A stretch of 64,000 bases of DNA from Branchiostoma floridae. Its lineage: Eukaryota; Chordata; Leptocardii; Amphioxiformes; Branchiostomatidae. The position numbers and the translations under genes are program-made. Below, piece by piece: positions 49,401 through 59,123 of the stretch (position 1 is its first letter; each line of letters opens with the position of its first letter). The notes beneath the pieces were generated by a model. That model was not told the DNA's origin, ran no database searches, and saw nothing but the letters and a program-made list of their open reading frames with translations. The stretch is taken from positions 13,129,039-13,193,038 of the forward strand of contig NC_049994.1 of the NCBI RefSeq assembly GCF_000003815.2, read 5' to 3'.

Positions 49401-52400
49401 GGTACCGACAACGCTCTACGCTAAATTCAGGAGGGCCGGCTACGTAATACGCTAAATTATGGACACTTTATTACGCTCTACGCTAAATTACGAAATTTCA
49501 TATGTGTTATGCAAATTTTTATTGTCTTTTGGCTGAACTCCGCCGACGGCAGAACATGTGAAGATGAGATCTAAACAAAACTAATAATTCCATTAATAAG
49601 ATTAAAGCTTAACTTCTAAAGACGTCTTGATGGCCAAAGGCGGCGACAGCAAATTTCTCATGTGACGTAATTTTTAGCACCGAAAGCGGAGGCGCGACAA
49701 TCCTAGGCCGTCCGGGGGCATGCTCCCCCGGGAATATTGTGAAATCCTGACCCTCTGAAACGCCATTTTATGTATTTTGAAGGGCAAATTTTGCTCACAG
49801 ACTAAGCTAAGTTAAATAGCATCCAATTAGAAATTCACATGGTTTTAGCTTTAAGCTGGGCAACGCCCCCAAACATCATTTTCAGATTTCGAGTGCCGAA
49901 ATCACGAACAGTCGAACTGTCGCAAGGTAGGTACGGGAAAATTTGGAAATTTTTACCCTCTGAAACACCATTTCCTGCATTTTGAGGGGCAAATTTTGCT
50001 GGCAGGCATATGCTCAATGTAATGACATTTCTGTCAGAGAAACGTCTTTGAGGGCGACGAGCGCCGGAGAGTCGTGAGCGCCGGAGGTCCAAGCCGTCGC
50101 AAGCCTTGGCAAGGGCCGTCCGGCGCCCGGAGAAAAATTGAAATCTCAACCCTCTGAAATGCCATTTCCTGCATTTAAGGGGCAAATTTTGCTTGTTAAC
50201 TAAGCTAAGGTCGGTACTATGAAGCGTTTCGGTTGGGGGACGACGCTCCGCAAACATATTTTCACCATGTCCAGTGCCGAAGTGTTGAGCCATAGCAAGG
50301 AATGTCCGGCGAATTTTTGAAATCTGGACCCTTAGAAATGCAATTTTCGCGGGTAAAATTTGCCGGTAGACTAGTTAAGTTTAATGAAACTTTGATTACG
50401 CTTGACGAAAAATTAATATGAATTACGTTTTACGGTAAAATCTGGTTAGCTTCTACGTAATACGTTAAATTAAAGGGGCCAATATCGCTCGACGCAAAAT
50501 GCACCGATTACGCTCTACGTTGAATTCGAACGGTCCCGCTACGGAGTACGTAGAATTAAAACCGCCGATTACGCTCTACGGAAAAGGGCTTTGGGGCCCC
50601 CTACTAAGTACAGTCTGTCTGACAAGATAGCATCTTTCCTTCTGAAGAAAGATTGCTATGGTACTCTGCGTCTTATCTCGTTACCAAGCTTGGCAAGGAA
50701 TGTAAATCCGGACCTCGTAAGGCCAAGATGTAGTTCCAAGACGTTAGTTGGGTACAAATTCTAGATCAGAGCTGTACTGTTGAAAATTTATCATGACAGC
50801 AGGATTATGTTGTCACTCCTGGAAACAGCGCCCCCTTTTGATCCAGATGAGTATGACAGCAAGGCAGCAGTAGCTTTATGTATAGCAGACCTGTTCTNNN
50901 NNNNNNNNNNNNNNNNNNNNNNNNNNNNNNNNNNNNNNNNNNNNNNNNNNNNNNNNNNNNNNNNNNNNNNNNNNNNNNNNNNNNNNNNNNNNNNNNNGCC
51001 CCACATCGCATTTGTTGGGGCAAATCTTGAAATACATGAAAATTCTATGTAAATTTGGGGCTTTTCTTGCATACTGTACTAGTCAGAGATAATAGAATGG
51101 TAGACTGGAGTGAAATAAATAATTTCACTACGTAGTAACTGATCTACTGACTCAAACCTTTTATGTATGTTATTTTGCATGTTCTTCTATCACTGAAGAT
51201 GTCTGATTTTCATATTTTATCAATTTATGAAATACAAAGCACTATGCATATGGAAAAAAACACAAGAAATCAAGATGAAAACTTATGTGCGATTGATTTT
51301 TTCATACAACCTTTTAACCCTTTTTGTGATTCTGCACTGAGTATATAATAAGAACATTGGTCATTGTATATGGCCAGCCTAACACTACAGCAGAACTGTA
51401 CCCTTTTGAGGCATTAAGATAGTATCCTATCTCTTCTGTATAACACTTAGTTTTAAAAAATACCACACAACGTTTGTCAAATGTTGTATGCCAAATAATG
51501 AAATAACAAACCTATTTTTAAAAAATCCTTGCCTCTAAATCTTTTCAGACCCTGAACCCACGTTTTGAAGCCCCCCTCCCCACCATCCTGAGACTTCTGC
51601 AAGACAACACCGAGACCAAGAAGGATTCCACGGACTATACCATTCAGCACAAGGGGGAGGGGATGGTCTTGGTACTGGAGACCAAAGTTGGTGGGATCCG
51701 CTTCACGTGGGAGTTCCACTGTCAGCAAGCGCAGAAGGAGATGGTAAGAACAACTTTAATTGAGTGTAATCTTGAGGATACATTCACTGATTGCAGTTTT
51801 GATGGAAACTTTGTACTACATTAAATTTTATTCTTCATAATGTGATGACTTTGTGGTGAAAATTAGTCATTACAAAACCATGGCCTGAACATAATATGGC
51901 CGCGAATATTCTATCATGATGATGGTTAATCTGTTAAATATTGAAGAAACTATGAGTACATGGAGTAAGTGAGGCAATAATGGTCCTCATGACCTGTATG
52001 GTACCCTTTAAACAGTTGCATGTCATTACCTTTGCCAAGTAGGTTGTACGTTTTAGTTGCCATTTATCTGTATATCTGTGAATGGACAGCATAACTTGTG
52101 GATGGATCCTTATGATATTTGATAGGTGGGTAGGGGTTGGAAATTAAAGGTCAAGGTTGATACTGCTAATCATCATGATATTTGGTATGTTTCCTCACAC
52201 ACCTGTTACAGCTGCGAGACCAGCTACTGGAACCCCTGATGATGATGGTGGCCTTGATTAAACCTTGAAAAGATGAGATTTTTGGACCCTTAGCAGAGTG
52301 TTGCAGTACTGCAGCAGAACTTCCTGTTTTGCTATGTTGACTTCTGTTTCCTTACGCACCTGTTACAGCTGCGAGACCAGCTGCTGGAACCCCTGATGAC

Positions 52401-53449
52401 CATGGTAGGTGAGCTGGGCAGGCGGGAGCACAGACTGGGGCAGCTGCTCAAGGCTAAGGACAGGGAAATCGAGGACTACAAGATGGGCGGGGCCACCGTC
52501 TCCAGAAGTAAGTTAGCCAGGCATTGTCATGCTTGAACCTAACCCTTCTTGTATAATATATCTGTATCTGTATCTATATAGCTTCTACAAACGCCCTATG
52601 GCATAACAGACCAGTTTTGCAGGCATGCAGCCCGGCAGCAGCTGCTTATATTGCACTAAACGACCCGTCACATAACTTATGCACATCTATCTACAGCGTT
52701 CCCTATAACTATCCAGAGAAGATGCCTTTCTTGTGCTTAGAGATAACAAATTCCACTCTATGATAGTTCTGGGAAAATACAAGTTTTAAACACGTCAATC
52801 CTACTAGGTTGGTAACTCTGGTACTTGAGAGCATGACTGTTTTTTTTTTGTACAATGTACAGTATTTTGCTGAAATGTCAGGAATGTTTGCATATTTATT
52901 TAAAACCCTGTAGTGTAAGAACAAAGTTTGCAGAGCTATATTATCCTGGCCTTTTGAACAAGTGCACAGCTGTTTGCAATTTAGTAAAGACTTGATAGGG
53001 GGCGCTTTTGAGCTGTGAAAGTTTCAGAGTGAAGTTGCTGCAGCAGGTGTCCTATGGGCAAACTTGTCATACAAATTTTAGAGAGGTTATGAAGCACAAA
53101 CTGTCATTGAGATAGAAGTATAGATAGATAATGGCAAAAAATAGTGGAAGTCACTGAAACGTGGTGATGAAAATGAAGCTATAGCTTAAATCATCATGTG
53201 ATAATTTTTGGTTGTTCCATGTATGCCATCTTTTCCAAACAGTTTCAAAAAAAAATCAAAAGTAACTACCCCAACTGATGTTTTATCATATATTCTAGAC
53301 AGGTCTAGCCTCCGAGGTACATTTTTCAGAATTTGTCATCTTGTCTCTCGCAGTGTTGTAATATAATCTTTTTTTTTGCCTGAACAGAAAATCTACAGAC
53401 AGAACGGTTTGATCCAACAACATTCCGCAAAGAGCAGCTGGTTTGTAAG
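40473..53449 (+). CDS. NHEJ1: XRCC4-like factor (XLF/NHEJ1), 3' end unresolved
   Basis: Structural factor of non-homologous end joining; XLF pairs with XRCC4 to bridge broken DNA ends for ligase IV. Exons 40473-40676, 51549-51743, 52369-52507, 53388-53449 (phases 0, 0, 1, 0) give 200 codons without a stop. Matches to XLF in order: SWQRFELEGQNFLLK (head domain), GYEFLLTDLTSMWYE, KTLNPRFEAPLPTILRLL across the exon 1/2 joint at the same place as in vertebrates, IRFTWEFHC, then the coiled-coil start LRDQLLEPLMTMVGELGRRE, KDREIEDYK and LQTERFDPTTF. The disordered C-terminal tail is not securely found; 55739-55914 is one candidate. Intron 1 (10.9 kb) holds a complete LINE and the assembly gap; intron 2 holds a partial copy of exon 3. 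Confidence 0.88.
41060..42345. repeat. Diverged tandem repeat of about 550 bp in NHEJ1 intron 1
   Basis: Three units share blocks such as AAGACCAGCAT, GTTATCATcc, GCCACAAACAGA and TTTTTGACTGCCCC (near 41232, 41764 and 42349). A further copy starts right after the assembly gap (GCCCCACATCGCATTTG at 50998, and TAGTAACTGATCTACTGAC at 51133). The third unit stops at about CCCACATCG (42366), where H4-like sequence and the LINE begin. Confidence 0.6.
42367..42426 (+). pseudogene. Histone H4 leader and first 12 codons (fragment)
   Basis: ATG at 42391 opens MSGRGKGGKGLG, identical to the universal H4 N-terminus, and hits TGA at 42427. The preceding 24 nt (ATCTGATCAACTACAGAATC...) is the length expected of an H4 5' leader, and CATAAAAG (TATA-like) lies at about 42336. 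Codon 13 onward is missing here, and the rest of H4 is not present after the LINE. It directly abuts the LINE 5' UTR. Confidence 0.8.
43046..44350 (+). CDS. LINE ORF1, nucleic-acid-binding protein with three CCHC knuckles
   Basis: 434 aa. Residues 1-155 form an RNA-binding-like globular part (SICVTYTA...FDDNHVRYWLSRYGQVL, reminiscent of an RRM). Three CX2CX4HX4C knuckles follow at 161-174 (CLKCYQEGHEAAQC), 179-192 (CNKCQLIGHTSAEC) and 198-211 (CNQCGKEGHTARRC). The rest is acidic Ser/Glu-rich and then Lys/Arg-rich, with nuclear-localisation-like KKRKKRKGKAK. In Tx1-type elements ORF1 coats the LINE RNA. Its stop overlaps the ORF2 start in TAATG, so ORF2 could be made by re-initiation. Confidence 0.9.
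   Translation: MRRDNSICVTYTAQKDKLSEQETWALLDSVGIPTSSLQTVQALNATSFDLTFRTLHDRKLYGGKLSALQYLDVRVYGSAETVVTATRIPDEFDDNHVRYWLSRYGQVLASRMTTYRDRPTVRNGNRQYKVILKPGANIPSSWRLADGRLAFFRYVGQQRTCLKCYQEGHEAAQCTVIFCNKCQLIGHTSAECSNQVVCNQCGKEGHTARRCPTSYANKLLPDNKWTSGPAAEATVASAKTPGQSEQSQVNETVSSGKSQSEQTNETDSSDSGSEESGEDDSAEEFASSDELTEKERELERELLLEATQPSPSSAERIEPNGEQETTHPRNKKRKKRKGKAKNGRKQNNEVEEPQTPVKNVVAKKKAPHTGDPSSDAMEVDQQTSKRPAPSDEEVSPKRKSEPSTVTKGPHSPGYDLPLSGELAIDEFTSSGESL
44350..47856 (+). CDS. LINE ORF2, AP endonuclease and reverse transcriptase
   Basis: 1168 aa. APE-type endonuclease at about 17-250: TLNVCGM (Asn24), CLQESH (Glu53), VYAPND, GDFNC (155-159), RLDRLY, DHDCVG. Reverse transcriptase at about 500-760: RRPISLLNTDYKILTKVL, SLDQAKAFDR, GVRQGCPLSPLLYA and the catalytic YADD (SLYADDNSAFL). 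A Cys-His motif near 1030 (CKGHETVEHAMWYC) is typical of L1/Tx1 C-termini. The protein would nick DNA and copy the LINE RNA at the nick. Two Met codons open the frame; the endonuclease begins near the later Met17. No frameshift or missing catalytic residue seen. Confidence 0.93.
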   Translation: MMPQNMHRLNAFLMLTMVVIATLNVCGMRNPNKRKQVYDFCRQHKFDIVCLQESHITHVDETTKWEKEWGGQALWSLGTPNSRGVGILLSPSLDLKITKKFCDDEGRVVSAVLADGTRSLRVCNVYAPNDAAERSTFFRGLGNFLSNSESTVLCGDFNCIESPSLDKRGGNPSRSSGGSKILKNLCASHNLHDSWRQLNPDGRVYTWRQPDNAVACRLDRLYSSNNLPVSGHFFRPAYFTDHDCVGIDVLPTAKKKSSMWKCNVSILKNKEVQSDFTASYKDWQTLKLGYPSLRSWWDDVKDRTRSLFIKHSCKIAKDKREARYQLNNTLGDLTNQLNAGAVSPDVLRQYKATKDALSELATSEAQGAIVRSRIKQFEEGEKCTSFFLKQAASNGKKKRICAIRDSMGQVVHEDDEIANVFYEFYAELFAEEPVDPVASDQLCDNLENTLTPEEAQALEAPLSTDEMLNSVRSMQNNKCPGSDGLPKEFYTTFWHLIADDLLKVFQEALDAGELSSSQKFGVLTLLPKKGDELDPKNRRPISLLNTDYKILTKVLNNRLQSVIASVLHPDQTCGVPGRSIQCNLRLTRDIVVYANNNNIECAIVSLDQAKAFDRVNISFLQQTLARMGFGPSFRKWVSILYNDISSSVLVNGSLSSPFALTRGVRQGCPLSPLLYAISLEPFAATVRKDSEVHGVKLPGGYEAKMSLYADDNSAFLTSDDSIVRLFDLVGLYNRGSGSMLNLDKCEGLWLGKWRNRPDTPVQIKWTSGSIRLLGGVFGNIDMPLTNWKDGKRKFVETLQGWGARSLSFTGKVTVANSLATAKLWYLASVFTPPDSVMKEINTALFAFFWDKKREMISRNTIYLPPEKGGWGLIDIAKKAKCLYSRPFSDIMSQEDLPWVQLARYWLGIFIRRFDPSTWSNNMPHSPNAPPHYKALQSLVSELVEASPSKKWDPGCTTRSLYDSLLKKDAHVPSVCLNKRSVPWPLTFQSVQHPLLENRLKDTAWLVAHHALKTNALLCSNWGYIRSGTCPRQNCKGHETVEHAMWYCSEVLLTWTWVEGFLRRWVMSDFRINKQMVIYGILPPSWKKCKIDAITYTLAVARKRIWSSRCEALFDKTFSTHVEMVPYIKECLRSRIKLDFVRLNETTFMSLWCSVQWARVDGGKLRLRF
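47935..48012 (+). promoter_or_regulatory. Perfect 12-bp inverted repeat in the LINE 3' UTR
   Basis: GGATGTGTCAAG at 47935-47946 and its complement CTTGACACATCC at 48001-48012, with a 54-nt loop, close to the A tail. In several LINEs a 3' UTR stem-loop is what the reverse transcriptase recognises; the role here is inferred. Confidence 0.6.
48775..49330. repeat. Three-copy tandem repeat, about 180-210 bp units
   Basis: Units share TGTACCGAAAACAT, TACAAACTACATCAATTAC, GTAGGATATGGGAT, AAAAAGTTACAGTC and GGACAGACAAGTCGTTTGGC. The first unit is the most diverged. Confidence 0.8.
49385..50601. mobile_element. 1.2-kb non-autonomous DNA transposon
   Basis: Ends AGGGCCCCCAA / TTGGGGCCCC with TACTAAG at 49378-49384 and 50602-50608 (8-bp repeat if one mismatch is allowed, hAT-like). 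ATTACGCTCTACG motifs lie near both ends. The interior has four tandem units of about 190-200 bp, each with CCCTCTGAAA...CCATTT and GGGCAAATTTTGCT. The same unit motif appears in the element at 60815-61909. No transposase frame. Confidence 0.7.
50898..50997. other. Assembly gap (100 N)
   Basis: Exactly 100 N, the usual placeholder for a gap of unknown size. Real sequence, possibly further tandem repeat units, is missing here. Confidence 0.98.
52186..52268 (+). pseudogene. Partial copy of NHEJ1 exon 3 with its acceptor
   Basis: The acceptor CACCTGTTACAG and the start of exon 3 (LRDQLLEPLM) recur 157 bp upstream of the real exon. After GATGATGATGG the copy diverges and stops (TGA at 52266-52268). 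If spliced to exon 2 in phase 0 it would end the protein after the head domain with LRDQLLEPLMMMVALIKP. Confidence 0.85.
52545..52825. repeat. Dispersed repeat of about 280 bp, copy 1
   Basis: Matches 62418-62705 along its length: ATCTGTATCTATATA, GGCATAAC, CAGAGAAGATGCC, ATAACAAATTCCACTCTA and ATAGTTCTGGGAAA. Type unknown, probably an old transposon. NHEJ1 intron 3. Confidence 0.7.
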
Positions 53450-53739
53450 GTGAGAGTTCAAAATTCTTACATTTGGATCACGGTGTTCAATGAAGTTCTC
53501 TTTTTTTTTAATTTTGCATACAGGTAATAAGATATGATGCATGTTAAATGCTTCTCATTAACTATAACAACCCGAAAAATGTTCCTGAAAATTCAATCAT
53601 GCAAGAATTTGATTGCAACACTCAAGCAAGCTAGAGAACTTTCATTGATCTCTGGGTTCTGCTTCCTTTTTTTTCAACCAAGGAATTTGCTTGCCATGGC
53701 TTAGAAAGAATGTTTGTCGTCATTAGTGAAGTATTCAGC

Positions 53740-54600
53740 ATATTCATCATATTGTGATAACAAACCTCATGGGGATCAGAGGTCGACTGGTTTACCATCC
53801 TCCCATGAAAAATGTCGTCACTTTCGTCTGACGCCCTTCGAGCACGAACAGGTTTCAAACTATTTTACCTATGACTTGAACTGTCAGTGTCCAACTTCTT
53901 CCAATTCAATTATCCTTCTAGGCAACCAATTTATTTTTAAAAACCATCAACATCCTTAATCTACAAGCCTTTGTCTCATATATATCATACTTTCATAGGT
54001 TTAGAGTACATTATAGCAAACAGGATGGATGAAATTGGAAAACATTGGTAAATGGGGGAAAATAGCTTTATCGTTAAAAACATAGCAAAAACGTAATGCA
54101 GCTTCTGTTTTTATTTCTTCTTCTTCACATCCAAATGTGTGAACTGCCGTACTGTATTCTCATTGTTCTCTGGTTTAATTTATTGTTTTCTGTGTTTCCA
54201 ATGTCCTTTGAGTAAGTTGAAAATGAATAAGAAGAATAATTTATAATAAAACAAACAAACCACATGAGGGTCAGAGGTTGGCTGTTTTTCCATCCTCCCA
54301 TGAAAGATGTCGTCACTTTCATCTGACACCCTTCGAGCACAAACAGGTTTCAAACTATTTTACCTATGACTTGAACTGTCGGTGTCCAGCTTCTTCCAAT
54401 TTAGTTATCCTTCAAGGCAACCAATTTATTAAAAAAACTGTCAACATCCTCTTAATCTACAAGCCTTCATCACATATATACTTGTATATCATACTTTCAT
54501 AGGTTTGGTTTTCCATCCTCCCATGAAATATGTCGTCACTTTTGCCTGACGCCCTTCGAGCGCGGACAGATCTCAAACTATTTCACCTATGTGCGCGGAT
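53740..54600. repeat. Three-copy repeat, about 220-500 bp spacing
   Basis: Copies at about 53757-54003, 54250-54510 and 54513-54595 (partial) share CCATCCTCCCATGAAA, ATGTCGTCACTTT, CCCTTCGAGC, CAAACTATTT and TCATACTTTCATAGGTT. Open frames in the copies (FEHKQVSNYFTYDLNC) shift between copies and are not taken as genes. Confidence 0.75.
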
Positions 54601-55738
54601 CATGCCACTCGACCGCAGCACGTTGCCAAATGCTTCCGCTTCGCCATAACAAGTTTTGCGTTCCGCTACGCCGACGTCGGACAAACGCGCAGAAACGTCA
54701 TCTGGCCTCCCGGGCCCCGTGGCGTGATGTTATGCCGTTGTCTAACGTAAACAGGCCCTGAGGTATGGGGCTGGAGCAGAGCTGATGAGTGATATATGTG
54801 AGAACTTGACCGGCCTAAGGTTTCCTCTGTCAGGTCACAGTTATGAACATACCTGTGGGGTGTCATCATGTATTGTGGTCAAATTATGGCTGACAGGCTG
54901 AATAAATGTTCCTAAACTGGAACTATGCGGCTCCAGATGTCATACTGAGGGATGACTGTGGCATGATAAATGTCAGTTAGCTCAGCTAACTCAGACAGAG
55001 GAATGAGTGCACTCTACTAACTACTATATTATGGTCATATACATGTACATGTAGTTTTACACAATGTACATTGTACCAGTAGTAAAATATAGGCTAGTTA
55101 TACAACATCTGAAGATATGGCTTTGAGGATTTCTTTCTTTGAAGTTTCTCTTCCATTTTTCTATTCTTAAATCTTTTTCTTGCTAAGTCATCTTTTTTCT
55201 TTTTATATTTTAGTCCCTTGTTGCATTGTATTTTCTGAGTTTTTTTCTCCTTTTCTTCTGTTTCTTTCTTTCTCTCTTTTTTTTTACTTTTTTCTTTATA
55301 CCCATTACATGTCCCGTTCTCATTTTTTGTTCATTTTAATGTCTACAAAATATTGATGTAGTTATTAATGCAGATTATACTGAGGGTAGGCAGTAAACCA
55401 TAGATTTACAAATAGCTGGCTGTTGAAATCTTGTGCCCTTCATTTCATGGTCTTTACATCGTCAGTTCACACAGATAATTTTTGAAAGCTAGTGTATGTG
55501 TGTATGTATCTATGTCTGTGTGTATGTGCTAGCTAATTAATTGACTTCATTAGTTATGTTCCGAAAATGAACAACTAAGATATTAGAAAAATGTGAGATG
55601 TCACTTGCATGTCAATGTGTCAGAAACTATTAGCACTGGGGCCAGAACCTTGGACTTTTGGTATGCATGTCGCATAGTTTGAGGGAAAATTACTTGACAC
55701 CTTTTGTTTCTCTTGATGGCGTAAATTCTTTCCCGTAG

Positions 55739-55914
55739 AAAGACGTGTGAGACAAGTTGGCGTCTGTACGGACAGGTTCACGGGTATGTCACCCCCTACC
55801 GCAGGGTCGGGGGTGTTTGGAAACGGTTCTCAAACTGCCAATGGCGAGGAAGAATCCCTCTTCTCCCGTGGAGGAGACCGTAACGTGGGAAATGCATTTT
55901 TTATGGCGTGGAGA
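55739..55914 (+). other. Candidate 3' exon of NHEJ1
   Basis: A pyrimidine tract and TTTCCCGTAG acceptor precede it and GTAGGT follows. One frame is open for 59 codons (VRQVGVCTDRFTGMSPPTAG, GSQTANGEEESLFSRGGD), with the low-complexity look of an XLF tail. It needs a preceding exon ending in phase 1, but exon 4 ends in phase 0. A direct join would read K-D-V-stop and leave a 203-aa protein. An intermediate exon may be missing, or this may not belong to NHEJ1. Confidence 0.3.
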
Positions 55915-56692
55915 AAGTAGGTGTTGAAAGACGACAGAGAAGACAGGTTTGCCATGAAGAAGAACAGTGCAATGCCTAATAAGGGCTCACTACACCACTT
56001 GTCTATAGCCTGCAAAGCAGTTAAGATGATGATGATGATGATAGCCTGCAGTTTGCATAAAGGCAAATATCCTGCATTTTTTTTAATATGTTGCCTTTCT
56101 ATAGCCTCTACTGGTTTTCAAAATAATATTGTCAAAGCAAAATGACCAAAATAATTGAATCAAAGCTACATGAGGATGAAGCTTATGGAAACACACTTTC
56201 TGAGGCTGAGTGAGTCACAGCATGGCCGAGTCTTTGTAACCTGACTTGTGTAGATGACTTGTACATGTGCAAGCATACTTCAATTCCTTGTCTTTTCAAG
56301 ACTCAGTTGTCTTGACCATGTGTACATTTCAAAAAGTGTTTGAAGAGTAACTCTGAGTCTGAAGGTAGCGTGCGTAGTCCAGTGGTTAGCAGCCCTGCCT
56401 CTGGAACTAGAAGCCGTGAGTTTTATTCCGGCTGTGCATGCATGCTACTGGAAAGGGTTGCAGTCCTTAGGATTAGGAATTTTAAGCTATGGTCTACTGT
56501 TTATTGTGCTTGTCAAAAAGAGCTAGGGGAATTTCATCCATTCAATGAACCTGTAAATACTGAACATAGCGTCTGTCTTCTCTGTTATGAACAGGGGAAG
56601 AAAAGCTCTTCGGTGAGCTAATCTTGATCGATACCTCGTTCACTTTCCACTGGAATATGTGTGCTTGGTATATGTATTGCTGGTTCACCTTT

Positions 56693-56891
56693 ATCCGCAA
56701 GGTAACCTATATCCGTTGTTTTTAAAAACAGGGTATTTAGGGATGTCAAGTTGACGGATGGTAGTTTCAACCTTCAATTTTTAGAAAATATTGCAATTTG
56801 AAACCACCTTCCGTCGAATTGATAATCCTAAACACCCTGTTCTTACTTCAAAATACGATGGATATAGGTTACCCTGCGTATAAAGGTGAAC
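56693..56891. mobile_element. GTTCAC-type MITE, copy B
   Basis: About 199 bp, ends GTTCACCTTTATCCGC / CGTATAAAGGTGAAC, with paired GGTAACCTATATCCGTTG / CGATGGATATAGGTTACC. Same family as 4764-4971 and 59859-60060. Confidence 0.7.
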
Positions 56892-56974
56892 TTAGTCTAG
56901 TGTTACAGTCTTAGCCTGCCTCCACCAATACGAACACCCCGGCAGTCAGGAGAAAACTGAGATCTTGTAGTTTA

Positions 56975-57990
56975 CTCTTCAGTTTTATTGACACAACAAA
57001 AAGTGAAGTGACTTTCATATGGTCAAGTATAAACTACAAAGAGGGATCATAGCAAGAATAGATCTTAAAATTCTACTATCATCCAAACAATATAGGCTAT
57101 GGGTTAAACTAGTCATTAAAGTAATCTTTTATGTGTTAACTTAGCATTATGAGAACTGTCAGATCTAAAGATATACTTAAATCTACTTCTGGTATCAAGT
57201 TTCTTACAATCTGTTGTATTTAGACACAAGAATGTAATTAACTTAACACGTAGGACATAATAATTAATATCTATTCAATTATTCAATTTATGACTACTGT
57301 AGTTACACTTAAGCTTAATTGACACTACAAAAAGTCAGTGACTTTCGTATGGTCAACTATAAACTACAAAGAGGGATCATAGTATGAATAAATCTTAATA
57401 AGATTCTACTATCATTCAAACATTAACAATATAGGCTATAAGTTAAACTAGTTATTATCTTTTCTAATTGCATTTATTAATAAGCAATCTTTTATGTATT
57501 CAACTATCTTAGAATTATGAGAACTGTCAGATCTAAAGATGTAAATCTACTTCTGGTATCAAGTTTCTTACAATCTGTTGTATTTAGACACAGGAATGTA
57601 ATTAACTTAACACGTAGGACATAATATCTATTCAATTATTCAATTTATGATTTCTATAGTTACACTTAAGTTAAGCTTAATTGACACAACAAAAAGTCAG
57701 TGACTTTCGTATGGTCAACTATAAACTACAAAGAGGGATAGTAAGACTAAATCTTAAATATAATAAGATTCTAACTATGATCCAAACAATATAGGCTATG
57801 GGTTAAACTAGTTATTATCTTTCCTAATTGCAAAGCAATCTTTTATGTATTGACCTATCTTAGCATTATGAGAACTCAAGATATACATACTACTTAAATC
57901 TACTTCTGGTATCAAGTTTCTTACAATCCTTTGTATACAGAATGTAATTAACTTAACACGTATAATATCTATTCAATTATGCAAGGATTC
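56975..57990. repeat. Three-copy tandem repeat, about 345-bp units
   Basis: Units start near 56985, 57323 and 57680, each with TTGACAC(A/T)AC, AAAAAGT...AGTGACTTTCRTATGG, ATAAACTACAAAGAGGGAT, AATATAGGCTAT, CTACTTCTGGTATCAAG and AACTTAACACGTA. AT-rich, non-coding. Between NHEJ1 and the carboxypeptidase gene. Confidence 0.85.
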
Positions 57991-59123
57991 TTAACTGAGT
58001 TACCACTTTATGAATTTCAAAGTTATTTATATTATTATAAAGGTATGTTTCTTGTCCAGTTTTTCATTTTGTTGAGAAAAGACAGTTTTGAATTACAGTA
58101 TTTCTACCATATGTGCAACTTGTAGACGATGGCGATAAAAGGCACAGGTTTCATCTATATACGTCCAAAGCCATGGTAATTGAGAAACAATGGATTAATA
58201 AAGTCATGATCACCAGTACATGACAATACAGTGTTGCAATTGCATGCATTGTATAGTCCTCAGGTAAGTTTACCAAATGTGTGTGCTAGTTTTTTAATGA
58301 GTAAACTGTTGAATTTAAATTTAAGCATAAATTTAAGCGGAAAAGTTCCTAATTTTCCTCTTACACTGTCCTTAACAGATGACTTTAAAAGAACTCCAAG
58401 TAGAAATATTTGAAAACGTAACTCAGTTTTGTGTATTGATTTCTGGTATAACTATTAAGGGGATGTTTGTCATAGAATAGAAAGTCATCCTTTTCTAGAC
58501 CAAATGCATACTTAGTATCTTAAACACATGCCTAAGTCTGAACTTCTTTCAAAATGAATGACATAAGTATGAGTTAGATCAGTGCAAGACTCTTTTGAAT
58601 CAATACTGGAATGCTACTAGTATCTTCAATCAAAAGTTTCTTCAAAAAGGATAAAACAGTTTTTTTAAGGAAGACACAGGAATGTTTTTCAAAACAATGA
58701 GTTTCTGAGTTTTCGAGGTCAGGTCAAAGCATGTTAACTCAGATCCATACTAAAGGATAGGTTTTATAAAGTTGTCCAAAAGGTTCTAACCTAACTTTAT
58801 TGAAATATTTTCTGATGTTATAAAAGTGATTTTGATTTGGATGTGGTTGTCATAGCTTTGGTTCTTAAAACCTTTCTGGCTGTTTCGAATTTGCCTGAGG
58901 ACGTAAGAGGGATTAACAATACAACAGGAGAAACAAAAATCGTACTGGACTAAACACAAGTCAAGTGCAGATAACGACCTTCCATCATTGTCTGCATTCA
59001 TAGTTTACATTATATCCATATTGTTAAAGGGCCAAGCTGTGTCTGATGAAATACAGGCTTTATCAGAGGTACTTGTATGCACTACGTCCTGTCCATAGGC
59101 CAGAACCATGCATATGCAAGAAC
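57991..59123. other. 3' flank of the carboxypeptidase gene
   Basis: Minus-strand AATAAA at 58796-58801 lies about 325 bp past the carboxypeptidase stop and probably ends its transcript. Nothing else recognised. Confidence 0.45.
58796..58801 (-). terminator. Polyadenylation signal for the carboxypeptidase gene
   Basis: AATAAA on the minus strand, about 325 bp beyond the stop at 59124. Confidence 0.4.

Larger units (their letters stand above)
48076..51548. other. Rest of NHEJ1 intron 1 after the LINE
   Basis: Contains a three-copy tandem repeat (48775-49330), a DNA transposon (49385-50601), the assembly gap (50898-50997) and a piece of the intron's tandem repeat. A frame running into the gap from 50780 (PPFDPDEYDSKAAVALC) is protein-like but cannot be assigned. 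Nothing else recognised. Confidence 0.4.

Noticed and set aside
50780..51072. ORFs spanning the N gap
   Set aside because: They are artefacts of reading through 100 unknown bases.
40473..53449. XRCC4 or PAXX instead of XLF
   Set aside because: The order GYEFLLTDL, LNPRFEAPL, FTWEFHC and LLEPLM follows XLF, and the exon 1/2 joint is at the XLF position.
53714..54502. Coding exons with FEHEQVSNYFTYDLNC-like frames
   Set aside because: Similarity between copies is at DNA level, with indels that break the frame; no splice sites or known family.
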